A stretch of DNA of 64,000 bases, taken from NCBI GenBank assembly GCA_022562895.1, contig JADFOK010000003.1, positions 47,682 to 111,681 on the forward strand, in the 5' to 3' direction. Both the position numbers and the translations under genes were made by a program. Under the pieces are notes generated by a model. The model was not told where the DNA came from. It saw only the letters and a program-made list of their open reading frames with translations, and did not search any database. Positions 28,563-38,362 of this stretch are shown one piece after another. Position 1 is the first letter of the stretch, and each line of letters opens with the position of its first letter. The stretch comes from Bacteroidota bacterium (lineage in GTDB: Bacteria; Bacteroidota; Bacteroidia; Flavobacteriales; Flavobacteriaceae).

Positions 28563-29699
28563 TTAATTGTATTTAACTTTCCTAAGTATGCGTATAGATT
28601 CCTTAAAGGATTCATATTCTTCTCCCCCGATATTTTTTAAAAATGGTTTTGCTTCCAACAATTTTGTTTTAGCATCGGTAAAATCATTTAAATAGCAAAT
28701 AAGATAGGTAGCAGGGAGGTTGCGAAGGTCTTTAGTCTCTGAAGTATTTAAAGGAATTCCCTTTTTCAATTTATCTAAAATTGCATTGTTGGCATTATAG
28801 ATATGATGCAATGTTTTTTTATTGAATCGAGGGGGTTTAAAAATTAATCGGGAATTTATTTGATACGAACCATTTTCCTGAAAAGTAATAATAACCTCTT
28901 CCAAAGGGTAATATTTAAACTCATTGTTTAATCCTAAATGTACATACTCGATAATTTTGAAGAAATCCTCAGAAAATGAAATGCTTACATCATCTAATGT
29001 AGAATAAAACAAACGAACTTGTTCGTTAATTAATTCTATATCAACTCGGGAATAATAAATGTTTCCCTTTACTTTTTTAGTAATTCCCGCCCAACAAACC
29101 ACGAATTGTTCTTTAAAAACCTTATAACTGGCATCCAGGTCTTTATGACGGTTGTAGTTGAAATCAATTACCCCATTTAGAGTATGCTCGATATTATTTT
29201 TGGCTTTGTTTTCTATGGCTTTCACTATCGCAGAATTCACATCTTTAATCTCAATATCGAAATCCTTGGGCATTGAGATACTACCATCTCTTAAAAAGAT
29301 TGAACCACCCCAATACTTCCAAATATTTTTACGGAGTGAAGTAATTTTATCGTTTGGACGTATGGTAACCAAACCCACGACCTTGTCTGACGGTAAATTT
29401 GGAAACGCAACATTTTCGTACATTATAAGAGGTGGGTTCGTAAGGTACGCATTGATTAAATTTTGGATTTTACTATCGTCAAAAAAATCTACTCCATTTA
29501 TCTCGTTAGCTTCATCCTCAACCCCAATCACGATATATGAATTATTTTTTGGGTTGCTGTTGCTTAAAGCACAAATATGTTTTAAAAATTTGGCCTTCCC
29601 CTCCTTTCTACTCAAATCGATCTTACGTTTCTTATCATAGAAACTACACTCATCGTTATGAGCTAACAGATTTTTAATAAGAAGACGTTTGTTTATCAT
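28563..29699 (-). CDS. ATP-binding protein with AlbA_2 (Schlafen-like) domain
   Basis: 378 aa. N-terminal AlbA_2 domain: the E-rich start of the family (ECSFYDKKRKIDLSRKEGKAK), FLKHICALSNSNPKNNSYIV, IGVEDEANEINGVDFFDD, and a KVVGLVTIRPNDK strand. The C-terminal 200 residues have no motif I recognise. AlbA_2 proteins bind nucleic acid or NTP and are often annotated as transcriptional regulators or ATP-binding proteins. It lies 57 bp upstream of the SPFH gene and could be the first gene of a four-gene run. Its start is divergent from moxR. Confidence 0.8.
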   Translation of the reverse strand: MINKRLLIKNLLAHNDECSFYDKKRKIDLSRKEGKAKFLKHICALSNSNPKNNSYIVIGVEDEANEINGVDFFDDSKIQNLINAYLTNPPLIMYENVAFPNLPSDKVVGLVTIRPNDKITSLRKNIWKYWGGSIFLRDGSISMPKDFDIEIKDVNSAIVKAIENKAKNNIEHTLNGVIDFNYNRHKDLDASYKVFKEQFVVCWAGITKKVKGNIYYSRVDIELINEQVRLFYSTLDDVSISFSEDFFKIIEYVHLGLNNEFKYYPLEEVIITFQENGSYQINSRLIFKPPRFNKKTLHHIYNANNAILDKLKKGIPLNTSETKDLRNLPATYLICYLNDFTDAKTKLLEAKPFLKNIGGEEYESFKESIRILRKVKYN

Positions 29700-30013
29700 T
29701 TTTGTTTTCGAACTCTATGCTTGTCGTAGATTACATTTTAAAGCCTAAATACAGTATATCAATTACTAAGATTAACATTGATAGTGTCATTTTGACAGAC
29801 TCATTTTCCTAATAATGACCACATAACATAATAAGAGTTTTTTTAATTAAAATAATTGATTAACAAAATAAGAAAATTATGTATTATCGTAGTTTATTAA
29901 AACCTTATAATTTATTTAAATTTTTAACCAATTGTTAACAGGGATTTTAATCATAAATCTTCAATTTGCACAGCTATAATAAATATAGCTTTTTTTTAAA
30001 GAATTAAAACAAC
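29700..30013. other. Divergent intergenic region with a palindrome
   Basis: 314 bp between the AlbA_2 and moxR start codons. A 13-bp interrupted palindrome TGTCATTTTGACA (29785-29797) lies near the AlbA_2 side and may be an operator. The moxR side is highly AT-rich, with only weak -7-like sequence (TCAATTTG near 29959). I see no coding frame. Confidence 0.45.
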
Positions 30014-31018
30014 ATGGAACAAACAAATATATCCTTAGATATAAGTGCATTAAATGAAAAAATAGAAAAAGAAAGTGCGTTTATCGATATTCTTTCAATG
30101 GAGATGAACAAAGTAATTATAGGCCAAAAACACATGGTTGAAAGATTGCTTATTGGCTTATTGGGAGAAGGGCATATTTTATTGGAAGGTGTTCCTGGCC
30201 TTGCCAAAACACTGGCAATAAACACACTTTCAAAAGCGGTACACGGAAAATTTAGCAGGATTCAATTTACGCCCGATTTACTTCCGGCCGATGTTACAGG
30301 GACCCTTATTTACAATATGAAAGAAAACGATTTCAGTATAAAAAAGGGACCTATATTCGCCAATTTTGTGTTAGCTGACGAAATTAACCGGGCTCCTGCA
30401 AAGGTACAATCGGCTTTATTGGAGGCCATGCAAGAAAAGCAGGTTACCATTGGGGATGAAACTTTTATACTTGACAAGCCTTTTTTAGTAATGGCAACTC
30501 AAAACCCTATTGAGCAAGAGGGAACCTATCCATTACCTGAGGCACAAATGGATCGTTTTATGCTTAAAACAGTTGTTGAATACCCGCAAATGGATGAAGA
30601 ACAACTCATTATTCGTCAGAATTTAAAAGAAAATTTTGAGCAAATAAGTCCCGTTGTGACTTTAGACCAAATAAAAAAAGCTCAAGCATCAGTTCGGGAA
30701 GTTTATATGGATGAAAAAATCGAGAAATACATACTCAATATTGTTTTTGCAACTCGTACACCAGAAAATTATCACCTCGCAGATTTAAAACCTCTTATAA
30801 ACTTTGGAGCTTCACCACGGGGAAGTATCAATTTGGCTATTGCTTCAAAATGTTATGCTTTTATAAAAAAACGAGGCTATGTAATTCCTGAAGATGTTAG
30901 AGCAATAGTACATGATGTATTACGTCACCGTATAGGTCTTACCTACGAAGCCGAAGCAGAAAATGTTACTTCCGAAGATATTATCAATAAAGTAATAAAC
31001 GAGATTGAAGTACCGTAA
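30014..31018 (+). CDS. MoxR family AAA+ ATPase
   Basis: 334 aa. An AAA+ chaperone-like ATPase that in this operon type is thought to help fold or assemble VWA-domain proteins. Walker A LLEGVPGLAKTLAIN (about 58), Walker B FVLADEINRAPAK (about 118), sensor region LVMATQNPIEQEGTYPLPEAQ, and a lid domain with SPRGSINLAIASK. First gene of the Bat operon; DUF58 follows after 108 nt. Confidence 0.96.
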   Translation: MEQTNISLDISALNEKIEKESAFIDILSMEMNKVIIGQKHMVERLLIGLLGEGHILLEGVPGLAKTLAINTLSKAVHGKFSRIQFTPDLLPADVTGTLIYNMKENDFSIKKGPIFANFVLADEINRAPAKVQSALLEAMQEKQVTIGDETFILDKPFLVMATQNPIEQEGTYPLPEAQMDRFMLKTVVEYPQMDEEQLIIRQNLKENFEQISPVVTLDQIKKAQASVREVYMDEKIEKYILNIVFATRTPENYHLADLKPLINFGASPRGSINLAIASKCYAFIKKRGYVIPEDVRAIVHDVLRHRIGLTYEAEAENVTSEDIINKVINEIEVP

Positions 31019-31126
31019 CCAGTTATACCGGAAAAGAAATATATCAAAAAACAAATCACAAACCAATCTTAAGGTTTAATTAAAAGAATTGATTTTTGAA
31101 TATTATTTGTGATTTTATTTTAAAAA

Positions 31127-31993
31127 ATGGATACCAAAGAACTTCTTAAAAAAGTGCGTAAAATCGAAATTAAAACGCGTCGTTTAAGCGATCATATGTT
31201 CGGAGGCGAGTATCATAGCACATTTAAGGGTCGCGGAATGACCTTTAGTGAAGTACGCCAATATCAGTTTGGAGATGATGTGCGAAGTATAGACTGGAAC
31301 GTAACAGCTCGTTATAATGAACCCTATATTAAGGTCTTTGAGGAAGAACGAGAACTTACATTAATGCTTCTGGTCGATATTAGTGGTTCTGAGTTTTTTG
31401 GAACAGAAAGTCAATTTAAAAATGAGATTGTAACCGAAATTGCAGCAACACTTGCATTTTCGGCACTTCAAAATAACGATAAAATTGGTTTAATTCTATT
31501 TTCGGATGAAATAGAACTTTTCATCCCCCCAAAAAAAGGCAAATCACATGTATTGCTCATTATAAGAGAGCTTCTTGAGTTCACACCCAGCAGTAAAAAA
31601 ACAGATATTGCATTGGTCTTGAAATATTTTTCGAATGTAATAAAGAAAAAAGCCATTGTTTTTTTGCTTTCTGACTTTATAACCGATTCGTACAGAGATA
31701 CTTTAAAAATTGTTTCAAGAAAACATGACGTAACCGGAATAAGAGTTTATGATAAACAGGAAGAACAAATTCCTAATCTTGGTGTAGTACAAATGCAGGA
31801 TCAGGAAACCGGGGAGCAATTTTTTGTAAATACTTCTTCAAAAAAAGTGAGGAATCATTACAAGACGCATTACCTGGGACGAGCTGATTATTTTTTAGAA
31901 TCATTTAAAAAAAGTGGTGCAGGGACAATTAGCTGTAGAATAGATGAAAGCTATGTAAAAAAATTATTGGGTTATTTTAAAAGAAGAGGGTAA
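31127..31993 (+). CDS. DUF58 domain-containing protein
   Basis: 288 aa. The conserved DUF58 core GRGMTFSEVRQYQFGDDVRS and IDWNVTARYNEPYIKVFEEE is followed by a VWA-like fold with LLVDISGSEFFGT (metal-ion-dependent adhesion site, DxSxS form). It is soluble and a standard partner of MoxR in Bat-type operons. It starts 108 nt after moxR, and the next gene starts 17 nt after it. Confidence 0.93.
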   Translation: MDTKELLKKVRKIEIKTRRLSDHMFGGEYHSTFKGRGMTFSEVRQYQFGDDVRSIDWNVTARYNEPYIKVFEEERELTLMLLVDISGSEFFGTESQFKNEIVTEIAATLAFSALQNNDKIGLILFSDEIELFIPPKKGKSHVLLIIRELLEFTPSSKKTDIALVLKYFSNVIKKKAIVFLLSDFITDSYRDTLKIVSRKHDVTGIRVYDKQEEQIPNLGVVQMQDQETGEQFFVNTSSKKVRNHYKTHYLGRADYFLESFKKSGAGTISCRIDESYVKKLLGYFKRRG

Positions 31994-32010
31994 AAGAATT
32001 AAGAAATTGG

Positions 32011-33663
32011 ATGGGAAAAAAAAGACCAAATAATATTTATAAGAAATTCCAAGCAATTGTGAGGAATCTCATTCTGTTTATTGTGTTTCTACAGGTTGCA
32101 ATCAATTTTGCGCAGGTAACATCCTATGTTGATACCACTCAAATTAAAATAGGAGAAGAAATTCAATATACCATTCAAGTAATGGCAGATACAACAGATT
32201 TGGTATTATTTCCTGAAGGGCAATCATTTTCTCCTTTGGAAATGATAGAATCTTATAAAGTAGATACTACTTTTAAGCAGACAAAATACAAGCTCATTAA
32301 AAAATACTGGCTTACACAATTCGATTCCGGCTCCTATACCATTCCGAGGCAACGTGTTGTCATTAATAATAAACCTTATGATACCGATTCGTTGCTGGTT
32401 GAAGTTGCCGATGTTTTAGTGGATACTACTAAGCAAAAAATGTACAATATTAAACCGGCCTTAGAAGTAAAACGTCCTCCTTTCGATTTTCAAAATGTGT
32501 TGTATTGGATTATTCCTCTCCTTATATTATTGGGTATTGGAATGTATATTTTCTTCCGAAGAAAAAAGAAAAAAGAAGAAACTGAACAACAATTACCCCC
32601 TTATGAGGAGGCTATTGTAGCATTAAAACTGTTAGACGAATCTCATCTTCTAATTGAAGAGAAGTCTAAAGAATATTACTCTTCTCTTACAGAAATAATA
32701 AAACGTTATTTACACCGAGAAGTTGATGATACCGCTCTGGAAAGTACAAGCGAAGAATTAATAGTTCGGTTAAAGTTGCACAAGGATACTGGACATTTTG
32801 AATTCGATTCAGGAACAATAAAAAAGTTAGACAAAATTCTTAAACGTGCCGACTTAATTAAGTTTGCCAAAATGAAGGAACAGACAGGGCAGGCACAAGC
32901 AGATAGAGGAGTTATTGGAGAAATATTAGATGAAACCAAAGAAATTATTCCTGAATTGACAGAGGAGGAGTTGCTAAAAAACGAACAATATTTAGAAAAA
33001 TTGCGAGTAAAAAAATTAAAAAAACAACGTATTAAAGTAATTCTTGGAGTTTTTATTGCAATAATTATGTCAGGAGTTTTATATGGCAGTATTGAAGGAT
33101 TCGACAACTTAAAAGACAAAGTTTTAGGTAACCCCAACAGAGATCTTGCAGAGGGGCGTTGGATAAAAAGTGAGTATGGTAATCCATCGGTTATTATTGA
33201 AACACCCCAAGTTTTGATACGCACTGAAATGGAAAATTTCAAATCTTCAAACGCTGTAATTAAAGATAAAAACCTTTTTACCTATGGGAATATTAGAGAG
33301 CAATTGTTCATTAAAGTGAGTACGACACAATTTAACCAAGAACAAGATTTTGTATTGGAGACCGCTCTAGATGAAGCTTTATCAAAACTAGAAAATGAAG
33401 GGGCAAAAAACATGATAGTAAAACGAGAAGAATTTGAAACAGAAAAGGGAATCAAAGGAATTAAAGCTTTTGGCAGGTTTTATATTCAGGTTTCAGACAA
33501 TAAAGTACTTAAAAACCCCCGGGATTATGAGTTATTGATTTTTGCTCAACAAAACGGGTTACAGGAAGTATTAGTTGTTTATCAAAATGAAGGTCGTTTT
33601 TCCGAAGACATAAAAAAACGAATAATTAATTCTATAGAATTAGAAGTAATACAACAAAACTAA
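32011..33663 (+). CDS. Bat-operon membrane protein with DUF4381-like middle part
   Basis: 550 aa. Signal-anchor at about 17-38; a periplasmic beta-rich domain (VDTTQIKIGEEIQYTIQVM), about 38-150; a transmembrane helix about 160-178 (IIPLLILLGIGMYIFF); a cytoplasmic DUF4381-like helical part (EEAIVALKLLDESHLLIEE, SSLTEIIKRYLHREV); a second helix about 340-356 (VILGVFIAIIMSGVLYGSI); then a C-terminal globular domain. It occupies the position between DUF58 and BatA and shares its last base with the next gene's start (TAATG). The C-terminal domain is unassigned. Confidence 0.75.
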   Translation: MGKKRPNNIYKKFQAIVRNLILFIVFLQVAINFAQVTSYVDTTQIKIGEEIQYTIQVMADTTDLVLFPEGQSFSPLEMIESYKVDTTFKQTKYKLIKKYWLTQFDSGSYTIPRQRVVINNKPYDTDSLLVEVADVLVDTTKQKMYNIKPALEVKRPPFDFQNVLYWIIPLLILLGIGMYIFFRRKKKKEETEQQLPPYEEAIVALKLLDESHLLIEEKSKEYYSSLTEIIKRYLHREVDDTALESTSEELIVRLKLHKDTGHFEFDSGTIKKLDKILKRADLIKFAKMKEQTGQAQADRGVIGEILDETKEIIPELTEEELLKNEQYLEKLRVKKLKKQRIKVILGVFIAIIMSGVLYGSIEGFDNLKDKVLGNPNRDLAEGRWIKSEYGNPSVIIETPQVLIRTEMENFKSSNAVIKDKNLFTYGNIREQLFIKVSTTQFNQEQDFVLETALDEALSKLENEGAKNMIVKREEFETEKGIKGIKAFGRFYIQVSDNKVLKNPRDYELLIFAQQNGLQEVLVVYQNEGRFSEDIKKRIINSIELEVIQQN

Positions 33664-34667
33664 TGTTTGATAATTTCGAATTTGTAAATCCACAGTTATT
33701 CTGGTTGTTAGCATTACTCCCAGCTATTATTCTATGGTATCTATGGAAGAGGAAGCAGCAAACGGCGATCTTGAAAATATCGAGTTTAAAAGGGTTTAAA
33801 ACCTCTAAAAACTGGTTGGCAAAATTACGCTCAGGATTGTTTGTGTTTCGGTTGTTGGCTTTGACTTTAGTTATTATGGCATTGGCACGACCCCGGACAG
33901 TTGATGAATCTACACGAATCAAAACAACAAAAGGAATCGATATTATAATCACTATAGATGTTTCTGCAAGTATGTTGGCTAGAGATTTAAAACCCAATAG
34001 GCTGGAAGCGTTAAAAGCAGTTGCAGCACGATTTATTAATGCACGCCCAAACGACCGTATAGGCTTGGTAGAATATGCTGGAGAAAGCTATACCAAAACA
34101 CCTTTAACCAGCGATAAAACTATTGTATTATCTTCCCTTAAGGGTATAAAGTACAACACCATCATCGAAGGGGGTACTGCAATTGGAATGGGACTTGCTA
34201 CTTCTGTAAACCGACTTAAAGATAGCCGTGCAAAAGGAAAAGTAATAATATTATTAACTGATGGGGTAAACAATTCAGGCTTTATAGATCCTAAAATTGC
34301 AAGTGAATTGGCAGTAGAGTTTGGTATAAAAGTATATACTATTGGTTTAGGAACTAATGGAATGGCTTTATCTCCAATCGGTATAAGAAATGATGGTAGT
34401 TTCCAATACGGAAAAGTACAAGTTGAAATCGATGAAGAATTATTAAAAGATATTGCTAAAACAACTGGAGGGAAATATTTCAGAGCTACCAGTAACACTA
34501 AGTTAGCAGAGATATATGAAGAAATAAATAAACTGGAAAAAACAGAAATAGAGGAAATCAAGTTTAAAACTTTCGATGAAAAATATAGACCCTTGGTGTT
34601 AATTGCCTTTGGGTTATTAATGTTAGAAATTATATTGAGATTTACAGTGTTTAGAAGTTTTGTTTAA
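33663..34667 (+). CDS. batA: VWA domain membrane protein BatA
   Basis: 334 aa. Two N-terminal transmembrane helices (about 9-25, 57-75), a periplasmic or cytoplasmic VWA domain with IDIIITIDVSASMLARDL (MIDAS Asp-x-Ser-x-Ser) and ILLTDGVNNSG, and a C-terminal helix. The Bat operon was described as an aerotolerance locus in Bacteroides; later work in other bacteria did not find a simple aerotolerance role, so the function is open. BatA and BatB here are paralogues in tandem. Confidence 0.93.
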   Translation: MFDNFEFVNPQLFWLLALLPAIILWYLWKRKQQTAILKISSLKGFKTSKNWLAKLRSGLFVFRLLALTLVIMALARPRTVDESTRIKTTKGIDIIITIDVSASMLARDLKPNRLEALKAVAARFINARPNDRIGLVEYAGESYTKTPLTSDKTIVLSSLKGIKYNTIIEGGTAIGMGLATSVNRLKDSRAKGKVIILLTDGVNNSGFIDPKIASELAVEFGIKVYTIGLGTNGMALSPIGIRNDGSFQYGKVQVEIDEELLKDIAKTTGGKYFRATSNTKLAEIYEEINKLEKTEIEEIKFKTFDEKYRPLVLIAFGLLMLEIILRFTVFRSFV

Positions 34668-34683
34668 TGATTAAGAAATATTA

Positions 34684-35718
34684 ATGTATCAATTAGAAAA
34701 ACCCATATACTTTTATTTGCTTTTCACCATTATTGTGATAGCATTGCTTTTGTTATGGGTATTAATTTGGAAAAAGCAGACTCAAAAGCGTTTTTCAAAT
34801 GCTAAATCATTTAAAAAATTAAGTCCTAATCGATCATTATTTAAGTTAATTCTAAAAGTTTTTGTGGTATCACTGTCTTTAGCCTGTTTAAGTATTGCAC
34901 TTGTAAATCCTAAGATAGGGACAAAGATAGAAACAATAAAAAGAGAAGGGGTTGACGTGGTTTTTGCATTGGATGTTTCAAAAAGTATGTTAGCCGAAGA
35001 CATTGCTCCTAATCGTATGGAAAAATCCAAGCAGTTGGTAACACAGATAATAAATAGTTTATCAGGAGATCGTATTGGTATTATTGGATATGCAGGGAGT
35101 GCTTTTCCACAAGTACCCATTACTACAGATTTTTCATCGGCGAAACTATTTTTAAACAGCATGAATACCGATATGGTTTCATCTCAGGGAACTGCTATTA
35201 GTGAGGCTATAGAAATGGCACAAACTTATTATAATGATGAGGAACAAGTAAACAGGGTGTTGTTTATAATATCGGATGGGGAAGATCATGAAGGTAATGT
35301 TTCAGCCCTAGCCAAGCAAGCATCTAACCAGGGCATTCGTATTTTTACTATTGGCGTAGGTACCGAGCAAGGAGCTCTTATACCTATAAAACGAAACGGA
35401 ATTTTACAGCATTATAAGCGAGATAAAAATAATGAACAGATAATTACTCGTTTAAATGTAGGGACTTTAAAAGAGATCTCTGAAGTAGCCAATGGAGAAT
35501 ATATAGATGGCACAAATACCGCAGAGGTTGTAGAAACTGTAACGGCTATTTTAAACGGGATGGACAAAAAAGAATTTGAAGCCAAGCAATTCACTGATTT
35601 TAAAGATCAGTTTCAATGGTTTCTAGCAGGCGCATTATTTTTGTTAGTATTGGATGTTCTTTTATTGGAAAGAAAAACAGCATGGTTGAAAAAATTAAAT
35701 TTGTTTAATGAGGATTAA
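34684..35718 (+). CDS. batB: VWA domain membrane protein BatB
   Basis: 344 aa. Same layout as BatA: two N-terminal transmembrane helices, a VWA domain with VDVVFALDVSKSMLAEDI and LFIISDGEDHEGN, and a C-terminal helix (WFLAGALFLLVLDVLLL). Its 3' end overlaps the batC start by 11 bp. Confidence 0.93.
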   Translation: MYQLEKPIYFYLLFTIIVIALLLLWVLIWKKQTQKRFSNAKSFKKLSPNRSLFKLILKVFVVSLSLACLSIALVNPKIGTKIETIKREGVDVVFALDVSKSMLAEDIAPNRMEKSKQLVTQIINSLSGDRIGIIGYAGSAFPQVPITTDFSSAKLFLNSMNTDMVSSQGTAISEAIEMAQTYYNDEEQVNRVLFIISDGEDHEGNVSALAKQASNQGIRIFTIGVGTEQGALIPIKRNGILQHYKRDKNNEQIITRLNVGTLKEISEVANGEYIDGTNTAEVVETVTAILNGMDKKEFEAKQFTDFKDQFQWFLAGALFLLVLDVLLLERKTAWLKKLNLFNED

Positions 35719-36568
35719 TAATAACATATTTTATTCTGAAGGATCCAAAAAATTAAAACTGCTATCAGTTTTTATTTTAATGTTTTCATCTTTAGTTTCG
35801 GTAATAGCTCAGGAAAAAGAGAATAGGGATATTATTGAATCCAAAAAATTATTAAGTGATGCCGGCCTCGAAATGAAGAATGGCAACTTCCCATTAGCTG
35901 AAGCTGATTACAGAAAGGCCATTTCACTGAATCCAAAAGATGAAATCGGCAAATATAATTTAGGCACAGCTTATTACAATAAAGAAATGAATGCTAATGC
36001 AATGCAACGTTTTTTACAAGCCGCTTCTGTTGCCTCTAATAAAACAGAAAAACATAAAGCCTTCCACAATTTAGGAAACACTTTTATGAATGACAAAAAA
36101 TATAAAGAAGCTGTTGAAACTTATAAAAATGCTTTACGAAACAACCCAACAGATGATGAAACACGATATAATTTAGCTTTAGCTAAAAAAATGCTTGAAG
36201 AAGAACAAAAAAAAGGAGGCGATGATGAGGATAACAAAGATAAGGATAACAAAGAAAATCAAAATAATAAAGACAATAAAGATAACAAGGATAATAAAGA
36301 AGGTGATGATGGAGATGAAAAAGAAGATAAGGATAAGGGAGATGAAAAGGATGATAAAAAGGAAGGAGACGAAAAGGAGGATAAAGGAAATCCCGAACAA
36401 CCTAAAGAAGAAAAGAAAGATCGAAAGCAACCTGTTCCCGGTAAGCTTTCAACTCAACAAATAAAAAATTTATTGGAAGCGATGAATAATGAGGAAAAGA
36501 AAGTTCAGGATAAAATCAATGCTGAAAAACAAAAAGGAATAAAAATAAAGAACAGTAAGGATTGGTAA
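35708..36568 (+). CDS. batC: TPR protein BatC with charged low-complexity tail
   Basis: 286 aa. Signal peptide to about residue 36 (SSLVSVIAQ). Three to four TPR units at about 45-160 (MKNGNFPLAEADYRKAISLN, YKEAVETYKNALRNNPTDDE). A long Lys/Asp/Glu/Asn-rich stretch at about 165-240 is rich in DNKD and EKED repeats (DNA about 36200-36420). A short helical tail follows (TQQIKNLLEAMNNEEKKVQDK). Periplasmic adaptor for BatA/BatB complexes. It overlaps batB by 11 bp. Confidence 0.92.
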   Translation: MRINNNIFYSEGSKKLKLLSVFILMFSSLVSVIAQEKENRDIIESKKLLSDAGLEMKNGNFPLAEADYRKAISLNPKDEIGKYNLGTAYYNKEMNANAMQRFLQAASVASNKTEKHKAFHNLGNTFMNDKKYKEAVETYKNALRNNPTDDETRYNLALAKKMLEEEQKKGGDDEDNKDKDNKENQNNKDNKDNKDNKEGDDGDEKEDKDKGDEKDDKKEGDEKEDKGNPEQPKEEKKDRKQPVPGKLSTQQIKNLLEAMNNEEKKVQDKINAEKQKGIKIKNSKDW

Positions 36569-36572
36569 TTCA

Positions 36573-38348
36573 ATGAAGTTAAAAAATTTCATATATATAG
36601 TTTTCTTTGTTTTGAGTTGTGGAATTACTCAGGCACAAGTTCAATTTGAGGCTAAAGTGAGTAAAAAAAAGCTAGGAATTAACGAACGATTACGAGTAGA
36701 CTTTATAATGAATCAAGATGGAGACAACTTTAACCCACCAAGTTTCGAGGGATTTCGTGTAGTAGGGGGGCCTAATCAATCGATTAGTAATTCGTATATC
36801 AATGGGAAAAGGAGTTACTCAAAGACCTATTCTTATTTTTTATCTCCGAAATCAAAAGGTAAATTTAAAATTAATCAAGCTACCATTGAGATTGAAGGAG
36901 AAATTTATAAAACACTTCCTATATATGTAGTCATAACCTCAGCTGTTGATAAACCCAAGGATGAAAATGATGCAGATTACGTAGCTAGTGAAAATGTACA
37001 TCTTGTAGCCGAACTATCTAACTCAAATCCATATTTAAACGAAGCAATTACAGTTGTTTATAAATTGTATGTTTCTCATAATGTAAGTATTACAAGAAGT
37101 TGGCGCGAAATAGACTCCCCTAAGTATGCAGATTTTTGGAGTCAGACTATTGACAATAGGGGTAATTCTAAAATTTATGAAGGGACTTATAAAGGAGAAG
37201 ATTATCGGTATGTGATTTTAAGAAGAACTGTGTTATATCCACAAAAAACAGGGAAACTCAATATTGAACCCCTTACTTTAGATGTTCCCATTGATGTGAT
37301 GAGTAATCGGCGAGATATATTTGGTCGTCGACTTATGTCTCATGTTAACAAAACGATTTCGGCAGGGAATCGTATTATTACTGTAAAGCCCTTGCCAACA
37401 ATTGGGAGACCCGATAAATTTACAGGAGCTGTAGGAGATTTTCAGTTTAGAGTTGAAACTAATAAAACAACGTTGAATGCTAACGAATCTCTAGAATTAA
37501 AGGTAACGGTAACAGGTAAAGGAAATTTAAAACTTTTTAATTTACCCTCATTAAATCTTCCCAGTTCATTAGAAGTTTATGAACCCATTCATGACAATCA
37601 AATAAATACTACGTTTGATGGAATGCAAGGAACGGTTACGGAGACCTATACGGTTGTGCCACAATTTAAAGGGAATTATCCCATTCGACCTATTTCGTTT
37701 TCTTATTTTGATGTTGTTTCCAAATCCTATAAAACGATTTCTTCGAAAGAAATAATAATTAATGTTGAAAAGGGACCAAAACCAAAGCAATCGAATTCAG
37801 AAAATGATATTAGTGGAAGTAATAAATCCCCGACGTTTTCAAAAGATCAATTTAAATATATAAAATTGGAAGGGAAATTAGAACCTGTAAATCCTGCACC
37901 CTTTTTTAAATCTTCATTGTTTTGGTATTTGCTAGGAACGCCATTTTTATTAATCCCGTTGTTTATTATCGCCGGTAAAGAACGAAATAAAAGATTAAAT
38001 GATGTAGAAGGGAACAAGCTTCGAAAAGCAAATAAACTAGCAAAGAAATATTTATCCGCTGCGAAAAAGAATATAACAGACAAGGTAACTTTTTATGAGG
38101 CCCTGGAACGTGCATTACACAATTATTTGAAAGCAAAGCTCAACATTGAAACAACCGAGTTTTCAAAAGAAAGAATTTCTGAATTGCTTTCAGATAAAAA
38201 AGTAGCAGGAGTTATTATTGATGATTTTATAAGTATTTTAAAAAGTTGTGAATTTGCACGCTATACACCTACATCAAATGTTAGTATAAATGAAGATTAT
38301 AATAAAGCTGTGAATGTAATTGCTAGCATAGACAAACAAATCCGGTAA
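36573..38348 (+). CDS. batD: BatD family protein
   Basis: 591 aa. Signal peptide ending SCGITQAQ (about 22). Several beta-sandwich oxygen-tolerance (BatD) domains, e.g. FEAKVSKKKLGINERLRVDF and FRVETNKTTLNANESLELKV. One transmembrane helix lies at about 448-465 (FWYLLGTPFLLIPLFIIAG), followed by a cytoplasmic helical tail (about 480-591) like the DUF4381-type tail of the second membrane protein in this operon. It begins 4 nt after batC. Confidence 0.93.
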   Translation: MKLKNFIYIVFFVLSCGITQAQVQFEAKVSKKKLGINERLRVDFIMNQDGDNFNPPSFEGFRVVGGPNQSISNSYINGKRSYSKTYSYFLSPKSKGKFKINQATIEIEGEIYKTLPIYVVITSAVDKPKDENDADYVASENVHLVAELSNSNPYLNEAITVVYKLYVSHNVSITRSWREIDSPKYADFWSQTIDNRGNSKIYEGTYKGEDYRYVILRRTVLYPQKTGKLNIEPLTLDVPIDVMSNRRDIFGRRLMSHVNKTISAGNRIITVKPLPTIGRPDKFTGAVGDFQFRVETNKTTLNANESLELKVTVTGKGNLKLFNLPSLNLPSSLEVYEPIHDNQINTTFDGMQGTVTETYTVVPQFKGNYPIRPISFSYFDVVSKSYKTISSKEIIINVEKGPKPKQSNSENDISGSNKSPTFSKDQFKYIKLEGKLEPVNPAPFFKSSLFWYLLGTPFLLIPLFIIAGKERNKRLNDVEGNKLRKANKLAKKYLSAAKKNITDKVTFYEALERALHNYLKAKLNIETTEFSKERISELLSDKKVAGVIIDDFISILKSCEFARYTPTSNVSINEDYNKAVNVIASIDKQIR

Positions 38349-38362
38349 CCTATAAATTATAG

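Noticed and set aside
36179..36464. Open frames in other phases over the batC charged tract
   Set aside because: Caused by the low-complexity Lys/Asp/Glu codons; the batC frame is supported by TPRs and operon position.
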